NCBI GenBank assembly: GCA_031428275.1
Contig: JANPPC010000041.1
Span: 62,001 to 126,000 of the forward strand
DNA from: Pseudobdellovibrio sp031428275
GTDB taxonomy: Bacteria; Bdellovibrionota; Bdellovibrionia; Bdellovibrionales; Bdellovibrionaceae
Reading direction: 5' to 3'
DNA length: 64,000 nucleotides
Positions 6,658-14,340 of the stretch are shown here, piece by piece; the stretch's first letter is position 1, and every line of letters starts with the position of its first letter. The notes below the pieces were generated by a model, which worked only from the letters and a program-made list of their open reading frames with translations, ran no database searches and was not told the DNA's origin. The translations under genes were made by a program, and so were the position numbers.

Positions 6658-9588
6658 ATGAAAAGTGCTGCCACCCAATGGGTAATTAAACTTCAGACGG
6701 ATCAAGTAAAAGGCCCGTATTCGACCGATGCTGTGATCAAAATGATTACGAGCGGAGTCTTTACCGGAAGTGAAGAAATCAGCGCGTACCCAGAAGGCCA
6801 ATGGTTGGCACTAACGAAGCAACCCGAGTTTTACGAAGCTCTGCTTGAGTCGTTAGAAAACCCTACTGAGGTTGATAGTAAAAAAAGTCAGAAAATGGAA
6901 GCTGAGACCGTCATTCGCGTTTTGCCTAAAGCAGAAGAGCCCGTCAGTGGCCCCGCCTCGCTACCCGATGAACTTAAAAAACTATTAGACTATGAGCGTG
7001 AGCTTCAAAAAAAACAAACTGGTGAAATTGCAGTTCGTAAACAGCAGGCTGTTACGACTAAAAATCAATCGGCAAAAGATACGGAAGCATTTGTTAGTGA
7101 ACGAGAAAAAAACTTAACGATTAATCTTCTAGATATAAAAACTTTACAAAAAAAAGAGTTTAAAAAAATACTTCCTATGATCGCAATTGGCTTGATAGCC
7201 ATTATGTTAGCCGTTTTTCTTTTTACGGATGGGTCTGATCCAGAATTAGTCGGATGGAAGTTGGTTGCGCCGCGCAAATCGTCAGAGATACTTCCAGAAA
7301 ACCAAGTCAAAGAAGCCAAAAGAAAAATCGTTCGAGCTTTTCAGTCGGGACAACTTGATCTTATTCTTCAAAGTCATCGAGGCCTGGCAAAAACAATCGA
7401 AGGAGCATCTCGTGATCTAGAAGCGATGGGTTTACTTTGTATTGCGTACGAGCAAATTTGGCCTTTTACGAAACAGACTTCGCAAGATTTAAAAAGTATC
7501 TTGGTGGTTACGCAGTTGGCTCGGTCTGTTAACCCGATTTCAAACTATTCTGATACTTGCCAAGTGGTTTATTTAATCGCGAAAGGTCAAGCTCGTGAAG
7601 CCCGTAGTTTGCTTGAAAGAACGCTAGATAACCAAGTCGACGAACGATTTAGTTTGGGGCCATTTCTTTATTTAATTAAAGGCGAACTACTAGAAAACGA
7701 CCGTGATTACATTAATTCAACCGCATACTTCGAACAAGCGCAGCGTCTGTGGCCGCAATGGTTAACTAGTCGATTTGGGTTAGCACGAATGAATTTTAAG
7801 CAAGGCAAATTTAATGAAGCCCGCGCCGAATTTCAAGCGATGTTTGATCTAGACAAAGATTCAAAAGCCGCGCTTTACGGCCTTGGGCTGGCCGAACAAA
7901 AAGGCTTTAAAAATGCAGACAAGGCATACAACTATTTTTCGACTGGTTACAAAATCAAACAGACCTTGATTAAAGATTTTCATATAGAATCATTGCTAAC
8001 TTTTGCGCAGCTGCTTGTCGACAAGGGAGAAACAAAAAAAGCTCTTGAGGTTGCGCAGGTTGGTTATCAAATCAACCCAAGCCACCGAGGCTTAAAAGAA
8101 ATTGTTCTGTCCTTAGGTGGTAGCGATAAGGTCGACAACATTCAATCTGAAATTATATTGTTAGGTGACCATTTTTCTAGAACGGGTGATCACTTGGCTG
8201 CGCAAGCGCAATATAAAGCGGCTTTTGATTTAGATTCGAAAAATGCAACGGCGGCCTATAAAGCGGCTAAAAGTTTGTGGGCATTAAATCAAACTCGCGA
8301 AGCTATTTTGTGGACTGATAAAGCTTTAAAAGCCGAGCCAAAGTTTGTACAAGCTGCTATTCTGAAAGCCGATTATGAATCTCAAAAGTATAATTTTATT
8401 GAAGCGGCAAAAACCTTACAAGATGCTGCAAAAAGATCACCCCAAAATCACGAAGTTTTAAAAGGGCAAGCATTACTAGAGTTTAGAAAAAATAATATTA
8501 GCGGAGCTATCATGTACGGCGAGCGCGCCGTAAAAATTTATGATGCCGATGTCGAATTGCTATCACTACTGGGGCAAGCCCAGACGCTTTATTACATGAA
8601 CGCTGGGGGCTCGACGAAAGCAGATCAAGACAAGAAGAGTGCCTCGTTGGCAGCCGCCCAAAAGTATTCTGGAAAAGCAATTGATCTAGAGCCGTCATGG
8701 CCTGAAGCGCAAATCACCTATGCTAAATTTCTAGCCGCGAAAGATGGCCCTGTACGCGGTGAACTTTATTTAAAAGATTTGGTTAAAAACTTTCCGTATA
8801 CGACCGAGTATCGTGTGGCTTTAGCTGACTTTCATCGGCAAAACGAAAAGTATTCAGACGCGGCTGAGGTTTATTTACAGGTTGTTCAACTTGAGCCTAA
8901 AAATAAGAAAGCAAACTTTGGATTGGCGGAAGCTTATCGAATTTTGAATAATCCGAAGCAAGCGCAAGTTTACTATAACGCTGCCTCATTGCTAGACCCA
9001 AGTGATGTAGAACCCTTATTCGCAAATGCTAAACTAGTTTACGAGACATCCTCATCTGCAAAAAAACCGACTGATCAAATTCGTGAAGCCTTGGCCAAGC
9101 TGACTGTGGTAAAAGCCGTTAACCCGAATTTTCCGCGGGTTTCATATTTTTTAGCTAAATGTTATTTAGAGCTGGGTGATTTTCAAAAAGCCATCGACTT
9201 AGTTAACGAAGAAAAAAATAGTAATCCGAATTTAGCAGATCCATTTATTCTGTCTGCCGAAATTCAAAGTCGTGCCGAACACTATGCCGAATGCGCAGCT
9301 GAATATTCGAAAGCGATTAAACTACGACCTTCTAGCGCCGAGCTTTACGTGCGCGCGGCGACTTGTTACCGCAAAAGCGACGCAATAGATATCGCCGAAG
9401 ATATGCTTTCGATCGCTAAAGAACGCGAGTCTGGCTATGCCGATATTTATCGCGAGCAAGGCTATATTTTTGAAAAAAAGGGTTTTAGGCAAGAAGCTCT
9501 TCACTCATTAGAAAAATATCTTGAGCTTTCGCCAAATGCGCATGATCGTTCTACTGTTGAAAGCAAAATTAAAAGCCTTGGTGGTTAG
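6658..9588 (+). CDS. GYF_2-like domain / transmembrane / TPR-repeat protein
   Basis: 976 residues. Residues 5-62 resemble the GYF_2 domain: a W-V start, a central KGPYS matching the G-P-[VY]-S turn, and a late W (GQWLAL). A charged linker follows, then one membrane segment (171-190). The remaining 780 residues are helical repeats with TPR spacing, for example ARAEFQAMFDLDKDSKAALYGLGLAE and AIDLEPSWPEAQITYAKFLA. The GYF-like domain would be cytoplasmic and the TPR solenoid periplasmic if the topology is N-in. A scaffold role is likely, partners unknown. The small membrane protein gene follows after 8 bases, with an AGGAG site overlapping the end of this gene. Confidence 0.85.
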   Translation: MKSAATQWVIKLQTDQVKGPYSTDAVIKMITSGVFTGSEEISAYPEGQWLALTKQPEFYEALLESLENPTEVDSKKSQKMEAETVIRVLPKAEEPVSGPASLPDELKKLLDYERELQKKQTGEIAVRKQQAVTTKNQSAKDTEAFVSEREKNLTINLLDIKTLQKKEFKKILPMIAIGLIAIMLAVFLFTDGSDPELVGWKLVAPRKSSEILPENQVKEAKRKIVRAFQSGQLDLILQSHRGLAKTIEGASRDLEAMGLLCIAYEQIWPFTKQTSQDLKSILVVTQLARSVNPISNYSDTCQVVYLIAKGQAREARSLLERTLDNQVDERFSLGPFLYLIKGELLENDRDYINSTAYFEQAQRLWPQWLTSRFGLARMNFKQGKFNEARAEFQAMFDLDKDSKAALYGLGLAEQKGFKNADKAYNYFSTGYKIKQTLIKDFHIESLLTFAQLLVDKGETKKALEVAQVGYQINPSHRGLKEIVLSLGGSDKVDNIQSEIILLGDHFSRTGDHLAAQAQYKAAFDLDSKNATAAYKAAKSLWALNQTREAILWTDKALKAEPKFVQAAILKADYESQKYNFIEAAKTLQDAAKRSPQNHEVLKGQALLEFRKNNISGAIMYGERAVKIYDADVELLSLLGQAQTLYYMNAGGSTKADQDKKSASLAAAQKYSGKAIDLEPSWPEAQITYAKFLAAKDGPVRGELYLKDLVKNFPYTTEYRVALADFHRQNEKYSDAAEVYLQVVQLEPKNKKANFGLAEAYRILNNPKQAQVYYNAASLLDPSDVEPLFANAKLVYETSSSAKKPTDQIREALAKLTVVKAVNPNFPRVSYFLAKCYLELGDFQKAIDLVNEEKNSNPNLADPFILSAEIQSRAEHYAECAAEYSKAIKLRPSSAELYVRAATCYRKSDAIDIAEDMLSIAKERESGYADIYREQGYIFEKKGFRQEALHSLEKYLELSPNAHDRSTVESKIKSLGG

Positions 9589-9596
9589 GAGAAAAC

Positions 9597-9905
9597 GTGG
9601 GAATTGCAGATAATCTGAAAAACATGGCTAGCAACATGCAGCAGACCGCAAAAAATACGACAGTTAGTCTAACGCACAAAATTTTACGTCTTGTTTCAGG
9701 TTTTTTTATAGGCCTGGTTTTGGCATTGATTATTCAAGAGCTTCTACAAGGCGAATTATTGATGCTTATTTTTTTAACGGTTCTATTTATGGCTATGGTT
9801 TACAAGCTTTTAGCTAAATTGCAAATCGTGCATATTTTGATTTTTGATTTAATTTGTGTTTTGATAGCCACCTTACTGCGCATGTATATCATGATCGCGC
9901 CCTAG
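9597..9905 (+). CDS. Small membrane protein of unknown function
   Basis: 102 residues from a GTG codon preceded by AGGAGAAAAC, a strong ribosome binding site. After a polar amphipathic N-terminus (residues 1-28) there are three hydrophobic segments (about 31-48, 53-72 and 77-97), so nearly the whole protein is in the membrane. It sits between the TPR gene (8-base gap) and serS (14-base gap) and is probably in the same transcript. No family is recognised. Confidence 0.75.
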   Translation: MGIADNLKNMASNMQQTAKNTTVSLTHKILRLVSGFFIGLVLALIIQELLQGELLMLIFLTVLFMAMVYKLLAKLQIVHILIFDLICVLIATLLRMYIMIAP

Positions 9906-9919
9906 CCGATGGAGTTTAT

Positions 9920-11215
9920 GTGATCGACCTTAAGTTACTTGAAAAAAAAGCTGAATCTGGAGCAAGCTACCTTGATGATTATACACAGGGCCTTCTGAAT
10001 CGCGGCGCAAGCACCGATACTTTAGATAAGATCATGCTGATGGCTAATAAGCGTCGCGAAACAATGACTCAAGCTGAAACGGCTAAAGCAAATCAAAACA
10101 AACTAAGTGGCGAAGTGGGTCAGCTTAAGCGCGAGGGCAAAGATGCGTCGGCCATTCTTTCTGAAGTTGAAAAGCTGAAGGGTAGCGTTAAAGAACTTGA
10201 AACGCAGGCCGCGCAAGTTGATGCCGATGTTCAACAGTTACTTTTAACAATTCCAAATAAACCACATTCATCTGTTCCAATCGGCAAAACTGAAAAAGAC
10301 AACCAAATCGTAAAGACCGTTGGCGAGCCAACAAAGTTTTCTTTCAAGGCTTTAGAGCATTTTGATATCGGTGAAAAATTAAACATCATCGACTTCGACC
10401 GCGCTGGCAAAGTAACAGGTGCTCGGTTTGCTTTTTTGAAAGGCGCCGCCGCCCAGCTTGAGCGCGCATTGATGCAGTTCATGATGGATACTCATTCGAA
10501 TTTGCACGGCTATACCGAAATGATCCCGCCGTTTATTGTTAACAGCCAAAGCTTAACCGGCACAGGTCAATTTCCGAAATTTAAAGAAGATGTTTTTCAT
10601 CTTGAAGGTACTGATTATTATTTGATACCGACGGCGGAAGTACCGGTAACGAACTACTATTACAATGAAACTTTAGCAGAAGCAGATTTACCAAAATCTT
10701 TTTGCGCTTATTCACCGTGTTTTCGCTCTGAGGCGGGCAGCCACGGTCGAGACACGAAGGGTCTTATCAGGCAGCACCAATTTAACAAAGTTGAATTGAT
10801 GACATTCTGTCATCCGTCTGAATCTTACGAAACACATGAAAAGTTAACCTCGCACGCTGAAAAAATTCTAGCTGAACTGAATCTTCCGTATCGCAAAATG
10901 CTTTTGTGTACTGCCGACATGGGCTTCGGAGCATCAAAAACTTATGATCTAGAAGTTTGGTTGCCTGGTCAAAATTCTTACCGCGAGATCAGCTCGTGTT
11001 CAAACTTTGAAGACTTTCAAGCCCGTCGATCAAACATTCGGTTTAAACCTAAAGACGGTGGCAAGCCGCAGTTTGTACACACGCTTAACGGAAGCGGCTT
11101 GGCGGTTGGTCGAACTTTGATCGCTGTGCTTGAAAACTATCAAAAAGAAGATGGCTCGGTCGAGATTCCGAAAGTTTTAAGACCATATATGGGCAACAAA
11201 TCATCAATCACGTAG
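9920..11215 (+). CDS. serS: Seryl-tRNA synthetase
   Basis: 431 residues, class II synthetase that charges tRNA-Ser (and tRNA-Sec) with serine. I chose GTG at 9920 because it gives the canonical start MIDLKLLEKKAE and follows GATGGAG with good spacing; an upstream in-frame ATG at 9854 would overlap the preceding gene and add non-conserved residues. The N-terminal tRNA-binding coiled-coil arm spans about 30-105. TAE (238-240), motif 2 (FRSEAG...RQHQFNKVE, 268-292) and motif 3 (GSGLAVGRTLIAVLE, 391-405) are intact. It lies about 100 bases upstream of a tRNA-Ser gene. Confidence 0.97.
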   Translation: MIDLKLLEKKAESGASYLDDYTQGLLNRGASTDTLDKIMLMANKRRETMTQAETAKANQNKLSGEVGQLKREGKDASAILSEVEKLKGSVKELETQAAQVDADVQQLLLTIPNKPHSSVPIGKTEKDNQIVKTVGEPTKFSFKALEHFDIGEKLNIIDFDRAGKVTGARFAFLKGAAAQLERALMQFMMDTHSNLHGYTEMIPPFIVNSQSLTGTGQFPKFKEDVFHLEGTDYYLIPTAEVPVTNYYYNETLAEADLPKSFCAYSPCFRSEAGSHGRDTKGLIRQHQFNKVELMTFCHPSESYETHEKLTSHAEKILAELNLPYRKMLLCTADMGFGASKTYDLEVWLPGQNSYREISSCSNFEDFQARRSNIRFKPKDGGKPQFVHTLNGSGLAVGRTLIAVLENYQKEDGSVEIPKVLRPYMGNKSSIT

Positions 11216-11277
11216 GTGTGCTTCATTAATTGGCCACACTTACGACTATAACTCTTTGCAACAAACAGCTAAACCCT

Positions 11278-11297
11278 TGAACACGCGGGTGTTTTTC
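11278..11297 (+). terminator. Weak terminator candidate after serS
   Basis: A short hairpin AACAC / GTGTT (11280-11284 with 11289-11293, loop GCGG) is followed by TTTC. The stem is only 5 bp, so termination may be partial and the tRNA-Ser gene downstream could be co-transcribed with serS. Confidence 0.35.
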
Positions 11298-11312
11298 AAT
11301 AAAACAGATGGT

Positions 11313-11402
11313 GGAAAGCTGGTAGAGCGGTTGAATACACCAGTCTTGAAAACTGGCAGCCCTTCGCGGGGCTCGAGGGTTCGAATCCCTCGCTTTCCGC
11401 CA
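11313..11402 (+). tRNA. tRNA-Ser (anticodon UGA)
   Basis: Class II tRNA of 90 bases including an encoded CCA. The acceptor stem is GGAAAGC (11313-11319) with GCTTTCC (11392-11398), then discriminator G and CCA. The anticodon arm is CCAGT / ACTGG with loop CTTGAAA, giving anticodon TGA, which reads UCA-family serine codons. A long variable arm (CAGCCC TTCG CGGGGCT region) and the T arm GAGGG / CCCTC with TTCGAAT are clear. Its 3' end is the attachment site of the integrated element; the tRNA remains intact after integration. Confidence 0.97.
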
Positions 11403-11410
11403 TTTAGGCT
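11389..11410 (+). repeat. Attachment site copy 1 (tRNA-Ser 3' end)
   Basis: CTCGCTTTCCGCCATTT (17 bases) recurs exactly at 19019-19035. The match continues after one mismatch with GGCT, giving 21 of 22 identical bases. This copy is the T-arm edge, acceptor strand and CCA of tRNA-Ser, the classic target of tyrosine recombinases. It marks the left end of the integrated element. Confidence 0.9.
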
Positions 11411-11541
11411 TAAACCGCAAGTCATTTCAATTAGTTGTGAAAATAGCGATACCGCACCCACAACCTTACCCATGTTTTAAATCTAAATTAGCGCATCAGA
11501 TTTTTAGAATTTTTTACGCGAAAAAGTGTGAGTGAGGATTT

Positions 11542-12570
11542 ATGGCTAAATGTATTTTCTCGGGGCTAGATGCGGATTCTGTTCTTCTCGCTAATCATGA
11601 CGGGCATAGTTTTAAAACCCCAGAGTTCGGTGAGTATTGGATAACAAATCATGTATGGCAGGCTTTTTCAGGCAAACATGAATTATCAAAAAAAGAAAAG
11701 CTGCTCTGCTTGCAAGAAATAGCAAATTTAAGTGCAGAAGGATTAATTACTTTTTGGACTTTAAAAAGTGACCCTGAAGAAAAACTTCCAGCAGATCAGC
11801 GCGTAGTTATTAGAGCGATCGATAGTATGTCGGACAAAAAAATTGAGCACCAGAACAAGGATATTAAGATATTACGTTTGCTCAGCGAAAAACTAAAAAA
11901 TGAAGTTAATCCTTTTGATTTTACAAATTTGAATATCAATGAACGGTATAGGATCGGTATTTTTGAAGAAGCCGAATATGGGATAAGAATTGGACAGCTT
12001 GTTGATAGGGGACTTGTCTCGTTAAGTAAGGCAGTTGAGCCATTTTTCAAGCGTTCAGATACGCATGGAATTTTTTATTCAAAAATATTATCGACAAATA
12101 CAATCGGATTAACGGTCAAAGGATGGGATTACGTCTATCAATTCAATTACCACATTTCTTCAAGTTCTGTTTTCATCGCGATGGCATTTACAGATAACTC
12201 GGGTGCGATTTTATCGCCAGCTTTGCGAGATAAAATAAAACTTTGCATAGAGGACAGCGGTTTCAATGCAATAATCGTCGATGAAGTAGAGCACAACGAT
12301 GGGATCATGGATAAAGTGATTGCATCCATTAATCAGTCTAAGTTTGTTATTGCAGAACTTTCTCATCATAAAAGGGGCGTGTATTATGAAGCAGGGTACG
12401 CCAAGGGACTAGGGCTTCAAGTTATACATGTTGTGAGCAGAGCTGATTTAAAAGACTGTCATTTCGATGTAATGCATTTAAATTTAATAGTCTGGGATGA
12501 CCTTGAGGATCTGTATAAAAAACTGTCTAATCGAATTATAGCAACTTCAATTCCGAAAAATAAAATGTAG
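11542..12570 (+). CDS. Cargo protein with C-terminal TIR/deoxyribosyltransferase-like nucleotide-binding domain
   Basis: 342 residues, ATG preceded by GAGTGAGGATTT. The C-terminal part (about 208-335) starts with VFIAMAF (210-216), has a helix-strand unit ending NAIIVDE, and then FVIAELS...GVYYEAGYAKGLG (268-291). That last block, with its conserved Glu283, is typical of the TIR-like/nucleoside 2-deoxyribosyltransferase fold that recurs in prokaryotic immune proteins. The N-terminal 200 residues are not recognised. It begins with a short Cys/His-poor segment mentioning a GHSFKTPE turn and includes a winged-helix-like stretch (132-200). Its position directly beside the attachment site is the usual cargo position. 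Function in phage defence is inference. Confidence 0.7.
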   Translation: MAKCIFSGLDADSVLLANHDGHSFKTPEFGEYWITNHVWQAFSGKHELSKKEKLLCLQEIANLSAEGLITFWTLKSDPEEKLPADQRVVIRAIDSMSDKKIEHQNKDIKILRLLSEKLKNEVNPFDFTNLNINERYRIGIFEEAEYGIRIGQLVDRGLVSLSKAVEPFFKRSDTHGIFYSKILSTNTIGLTVKGWDYVYQFNYHISSSSVFIAMAFTDNSGAILSPALRDKIKLCIEDSGFNAIIVDEVEHNDGIMDKVIASINQSKFVIAELSHHKRGVYYEAGYAKGLGLQVIHVVSRADLKDCHFDVMHLNLIVWDDLEDLYKKLSNRIIATSIPKNKM

Positions 12571-12598
12571 ATTGGTTCATTGCGGAATAGATTTTAAG

Positions 12599-13567
12599 TT
12601 ATGTTTTATTCTTTAAAAACTTCATCGCAAAAAGCGAAATAAACGACGCTGCAAATGGAATCGAAAAAATATACAATCCTGTTATCATTGCCTCACCAGT
12701 GAAAAAATACACAATGGAAACCAAAATCCAGCTTGAAAGGAAAGCAATAAAGATGTCCCGCTTACCCAATGCCAAAATAAATTTTCTTGAAACGGCAAAG
12801 GCAATCAAAAAACATACCGAAAGGGATGGCAAAGTATACGGAAGCATCAAAAGAAATCTTCGGAATAAATTAGTTGTAGGTTGCTCTTCTGATCTAGAAC
12901 TTAAAGATATTTGATTAATTTTTTTAGCAGACCATTGATCATTGAATACGACCGAGATTATCACCTTCGTTATTATTGGCCGAAAAAAACTCATTTTAAT
13001 TGAAGCATTTTCAAAGGTGTCACTACCAACTGAGGCGGCAAACATCACTAAGCTATTACCATAAAAAGTAAGATAATTTAGGTTATGCGAGTAAATAACT
13101 AAGCCAGCTCTTTCAACCTGATTTTTAGATTCGATCAAAAGGGTTCGTTTACCATCCAAATGAACAATTTCTTTTCCAACAATAAATGAGTTTTTTGGAA
13201 TCATCTCTGATGCAATTTCCATTAGATCAGAATCCGCTAAAACTCCGAAATCTACATTTTCCAAACCCGCACTGGGCGGGTTGCTTGAAATAAGAAATTG
13301 TAACCCGTCTGGAACGACGGACGATTTGTATTTTTTTATTATGTTGGGTCGGTCCCCTTCTTGTTCAGCCCATGATTCGGGTACTATGAAACTAATATCT
13401 AGGCGGCTTGCTTTGGGATGGTTTTTTATAGCTATTTTTTTAAAATCCTTCTTCAAAATCGATTTAGCATAATTTTGCATAGCAGCTTGTATTTTTGAGT
13501 TCATTTCCGCGAATACGATATTAGGAATTAATAGAATTAAAAAACTAATTAAGGTTTTGAATGCCAC
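12599..13567 (-). CDS. Exported/membrane cargo protein of unknown function
   Basis: 322 residues from the GTG at 13567, chosen because GGGGGG lies 6 bases upstream; an in-frame ATG at 13591 would put that purine run inside the gene. The N-terminus is a signal peptide (FKTLISFLILLIPNIVFA). A soluble domain of about 210 residues follows, then three hydrophobic segments near the C-terminus (TLPSLSVCFLIAFAV, IFIAFLSSWILVSIVYFF, ITGLYIFSIPFAASF), so the protein is anchored at its C-terminal end. No family is recognised. It is convergent with the TIR-like gene and divergent from the XRE regulator. Confidence 0.72.
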   Translation of the reverse strand: MAFKTLISFLILLIPNIVFAEMNSKIQAAMQNYAKSILKKDFKKIAIKNHPKASRLDISFIVPESWAEQEGDRPNIIKKYKSSVVPDGLQFLISSNPPSAGLENVDFGVLADSDLMEIASEMIPKNSFIVGKEIVHLDGKRTLLIESKNQVERAGLVIYSHNLNYLTFYGNSLVMFAASVGSDTFENASIKMSFFRPIITKVIISVVFNDQWSAKKINQISLSSRSEEQPTTNLFRRFLLMLPYTLPSLSVCFLIAFAVSRKFILALGKRDIFIAFLSSWILVSIVYFFTGEAMITGLYIFSIPFAASFISLFAMKFLKNKT

Positions 13568-13629
13568 GAAAAGCCCCCCATTAAAATACATATTATCGGA
13601 CGTACTTACTATCGGTTGTATATTCCACC

Positions 13630-13866
13630 ATGTTTAGTATGGGTCTAGACATTCAATGTGAAAAAGCACTAAAGCGTCTCGGTTTAAGACTTCGAGCTAT
13701 CCGTATGCAAAAAGGCTGGACTCTAGAGCAAACTGAGGACAACGGCTGGGTTTCTTGGAGACATTTGCAAAAAATTGAAGCTGGTAAAAATGTAACCTTT
13801 GCAACACTTTTTAAATTGTCTAAGCTCTATAAAATTCCGTTATCGGAGATTTTTTCTGAGTTGTAA
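13630..13866 (+). CDS. XRE-family helix-turn-helix regulator of the element
   Basis: 78 residues, essentially one HTH domain: RLGLRLRAIRMQKGWTLEQ (helix 1-2 region), NGWVSWRHLQKIEAGKN (recognition helix and turn) and FATLFKLSKLYKIPLSEIF (helices 4-5). It is likely a repressor that keeps the element or its cargo silent, comparable in position to satellite repressors; that role is inferred. Its last 27 bases overlap the convergent terS gene. Upstream it faces away from the exported cargo protein across a 62-base gap that probably holds both promoters. Confidence 0.85.
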   Translation: MFSMGLDIQCEKALKRLGLRLRAIRMQKGWTLEQTEDNGWVSWRHLQKIEAGKNVTFATLFKLSKLYKIPLSEIFSEL

Positions 13867-14268
13867 TGGTTCATTTTTTTTCTCATCATCTATCAAAGAA
13901 TGAGCTTCCAAAATTAAGTCCTCTAGGGTTATACCTTTGTTTTTTTCTTTCCTGTCGATGAAATCACCCTCAACTTTGGCAAGAAGTTCTGAAGCCTTCA
14001 AGCGATCACGGATTTCAAAATCGCTACTCTTCATAATGGATGTCCAGAATGACATTCGCTCTAAGCGATCTGCGACAATTACTTCAGCTTTTTGTTCGAT
14101 CCTTTGATCAATTAATTCACGAATTATTGGGTTTTTTAGATTTTCTGAAGCGATTTGGGCTAGTGTTGCGCTGCTCCCGCTATAACCTGCTTGCTTTGCT
14201 GCATCGGTGCCATTGCCTGCATATAGTTCGACAAACATTCGTTGCTTCATTGTCAGTTTATCTTTCAA
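13840..14268 (-). CDS. terS: Phage terminase small subunit (TerS), Terminase_2 family
   Basis: 142 residues. The N-terminal half carries the small-terminase signature: LTMKQRMFVELYAGNGTDAA (residues 5-24), then KQAGYSG and LKNPIIRELIDQR, which form the DNA-recognition helices. The start is TTG, well supported by GGAGG six bases before it. No large terminase subunit is encoded in the window. In satellites a lone TerS redirects a helper phage's large subunit to package satellite DNA; applying that here is inference. It lies 72 bases beyond the stop of the primase gene, on the same strand, and overlaps the XRE gene tail. Confidence 0.85.
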   Translation of the reverse strand: MKDKLTMKQRMFVELYAGNGTDAAKQAGYSGSSATLAQIASENLKNPIIRELIDQRIEQKAEVIVADRLERMSFWTSIMKSSDFEIRDRLKASELLAKVEGDFIDRKEKNKGITLEDLILEAHSLIDDEKKNEPLQLRKNLR

Positions 14269-14340
14269 GGTTATCCTCCGTGCAAACTTTTTGAGTTCTA
14301 CTAATCAGTGTCAAAAATGCCAATATTCCATTAATGGCAC

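Noticed and set aside
11226..11480. Frames on both strands around the tRNA
   Set aside because: They run through tRNA-Ser and share its sequence; this is a tRNA artefact often mistaken for small proteins.
12699..12914. 71-codon plus-strand frame inside the exported cargo gene
   Set aside because: Antisense to a frame with a signal peptide and three membrane spans; Lys/Arg-rich content is the mirror of AT-rich coding sequence.
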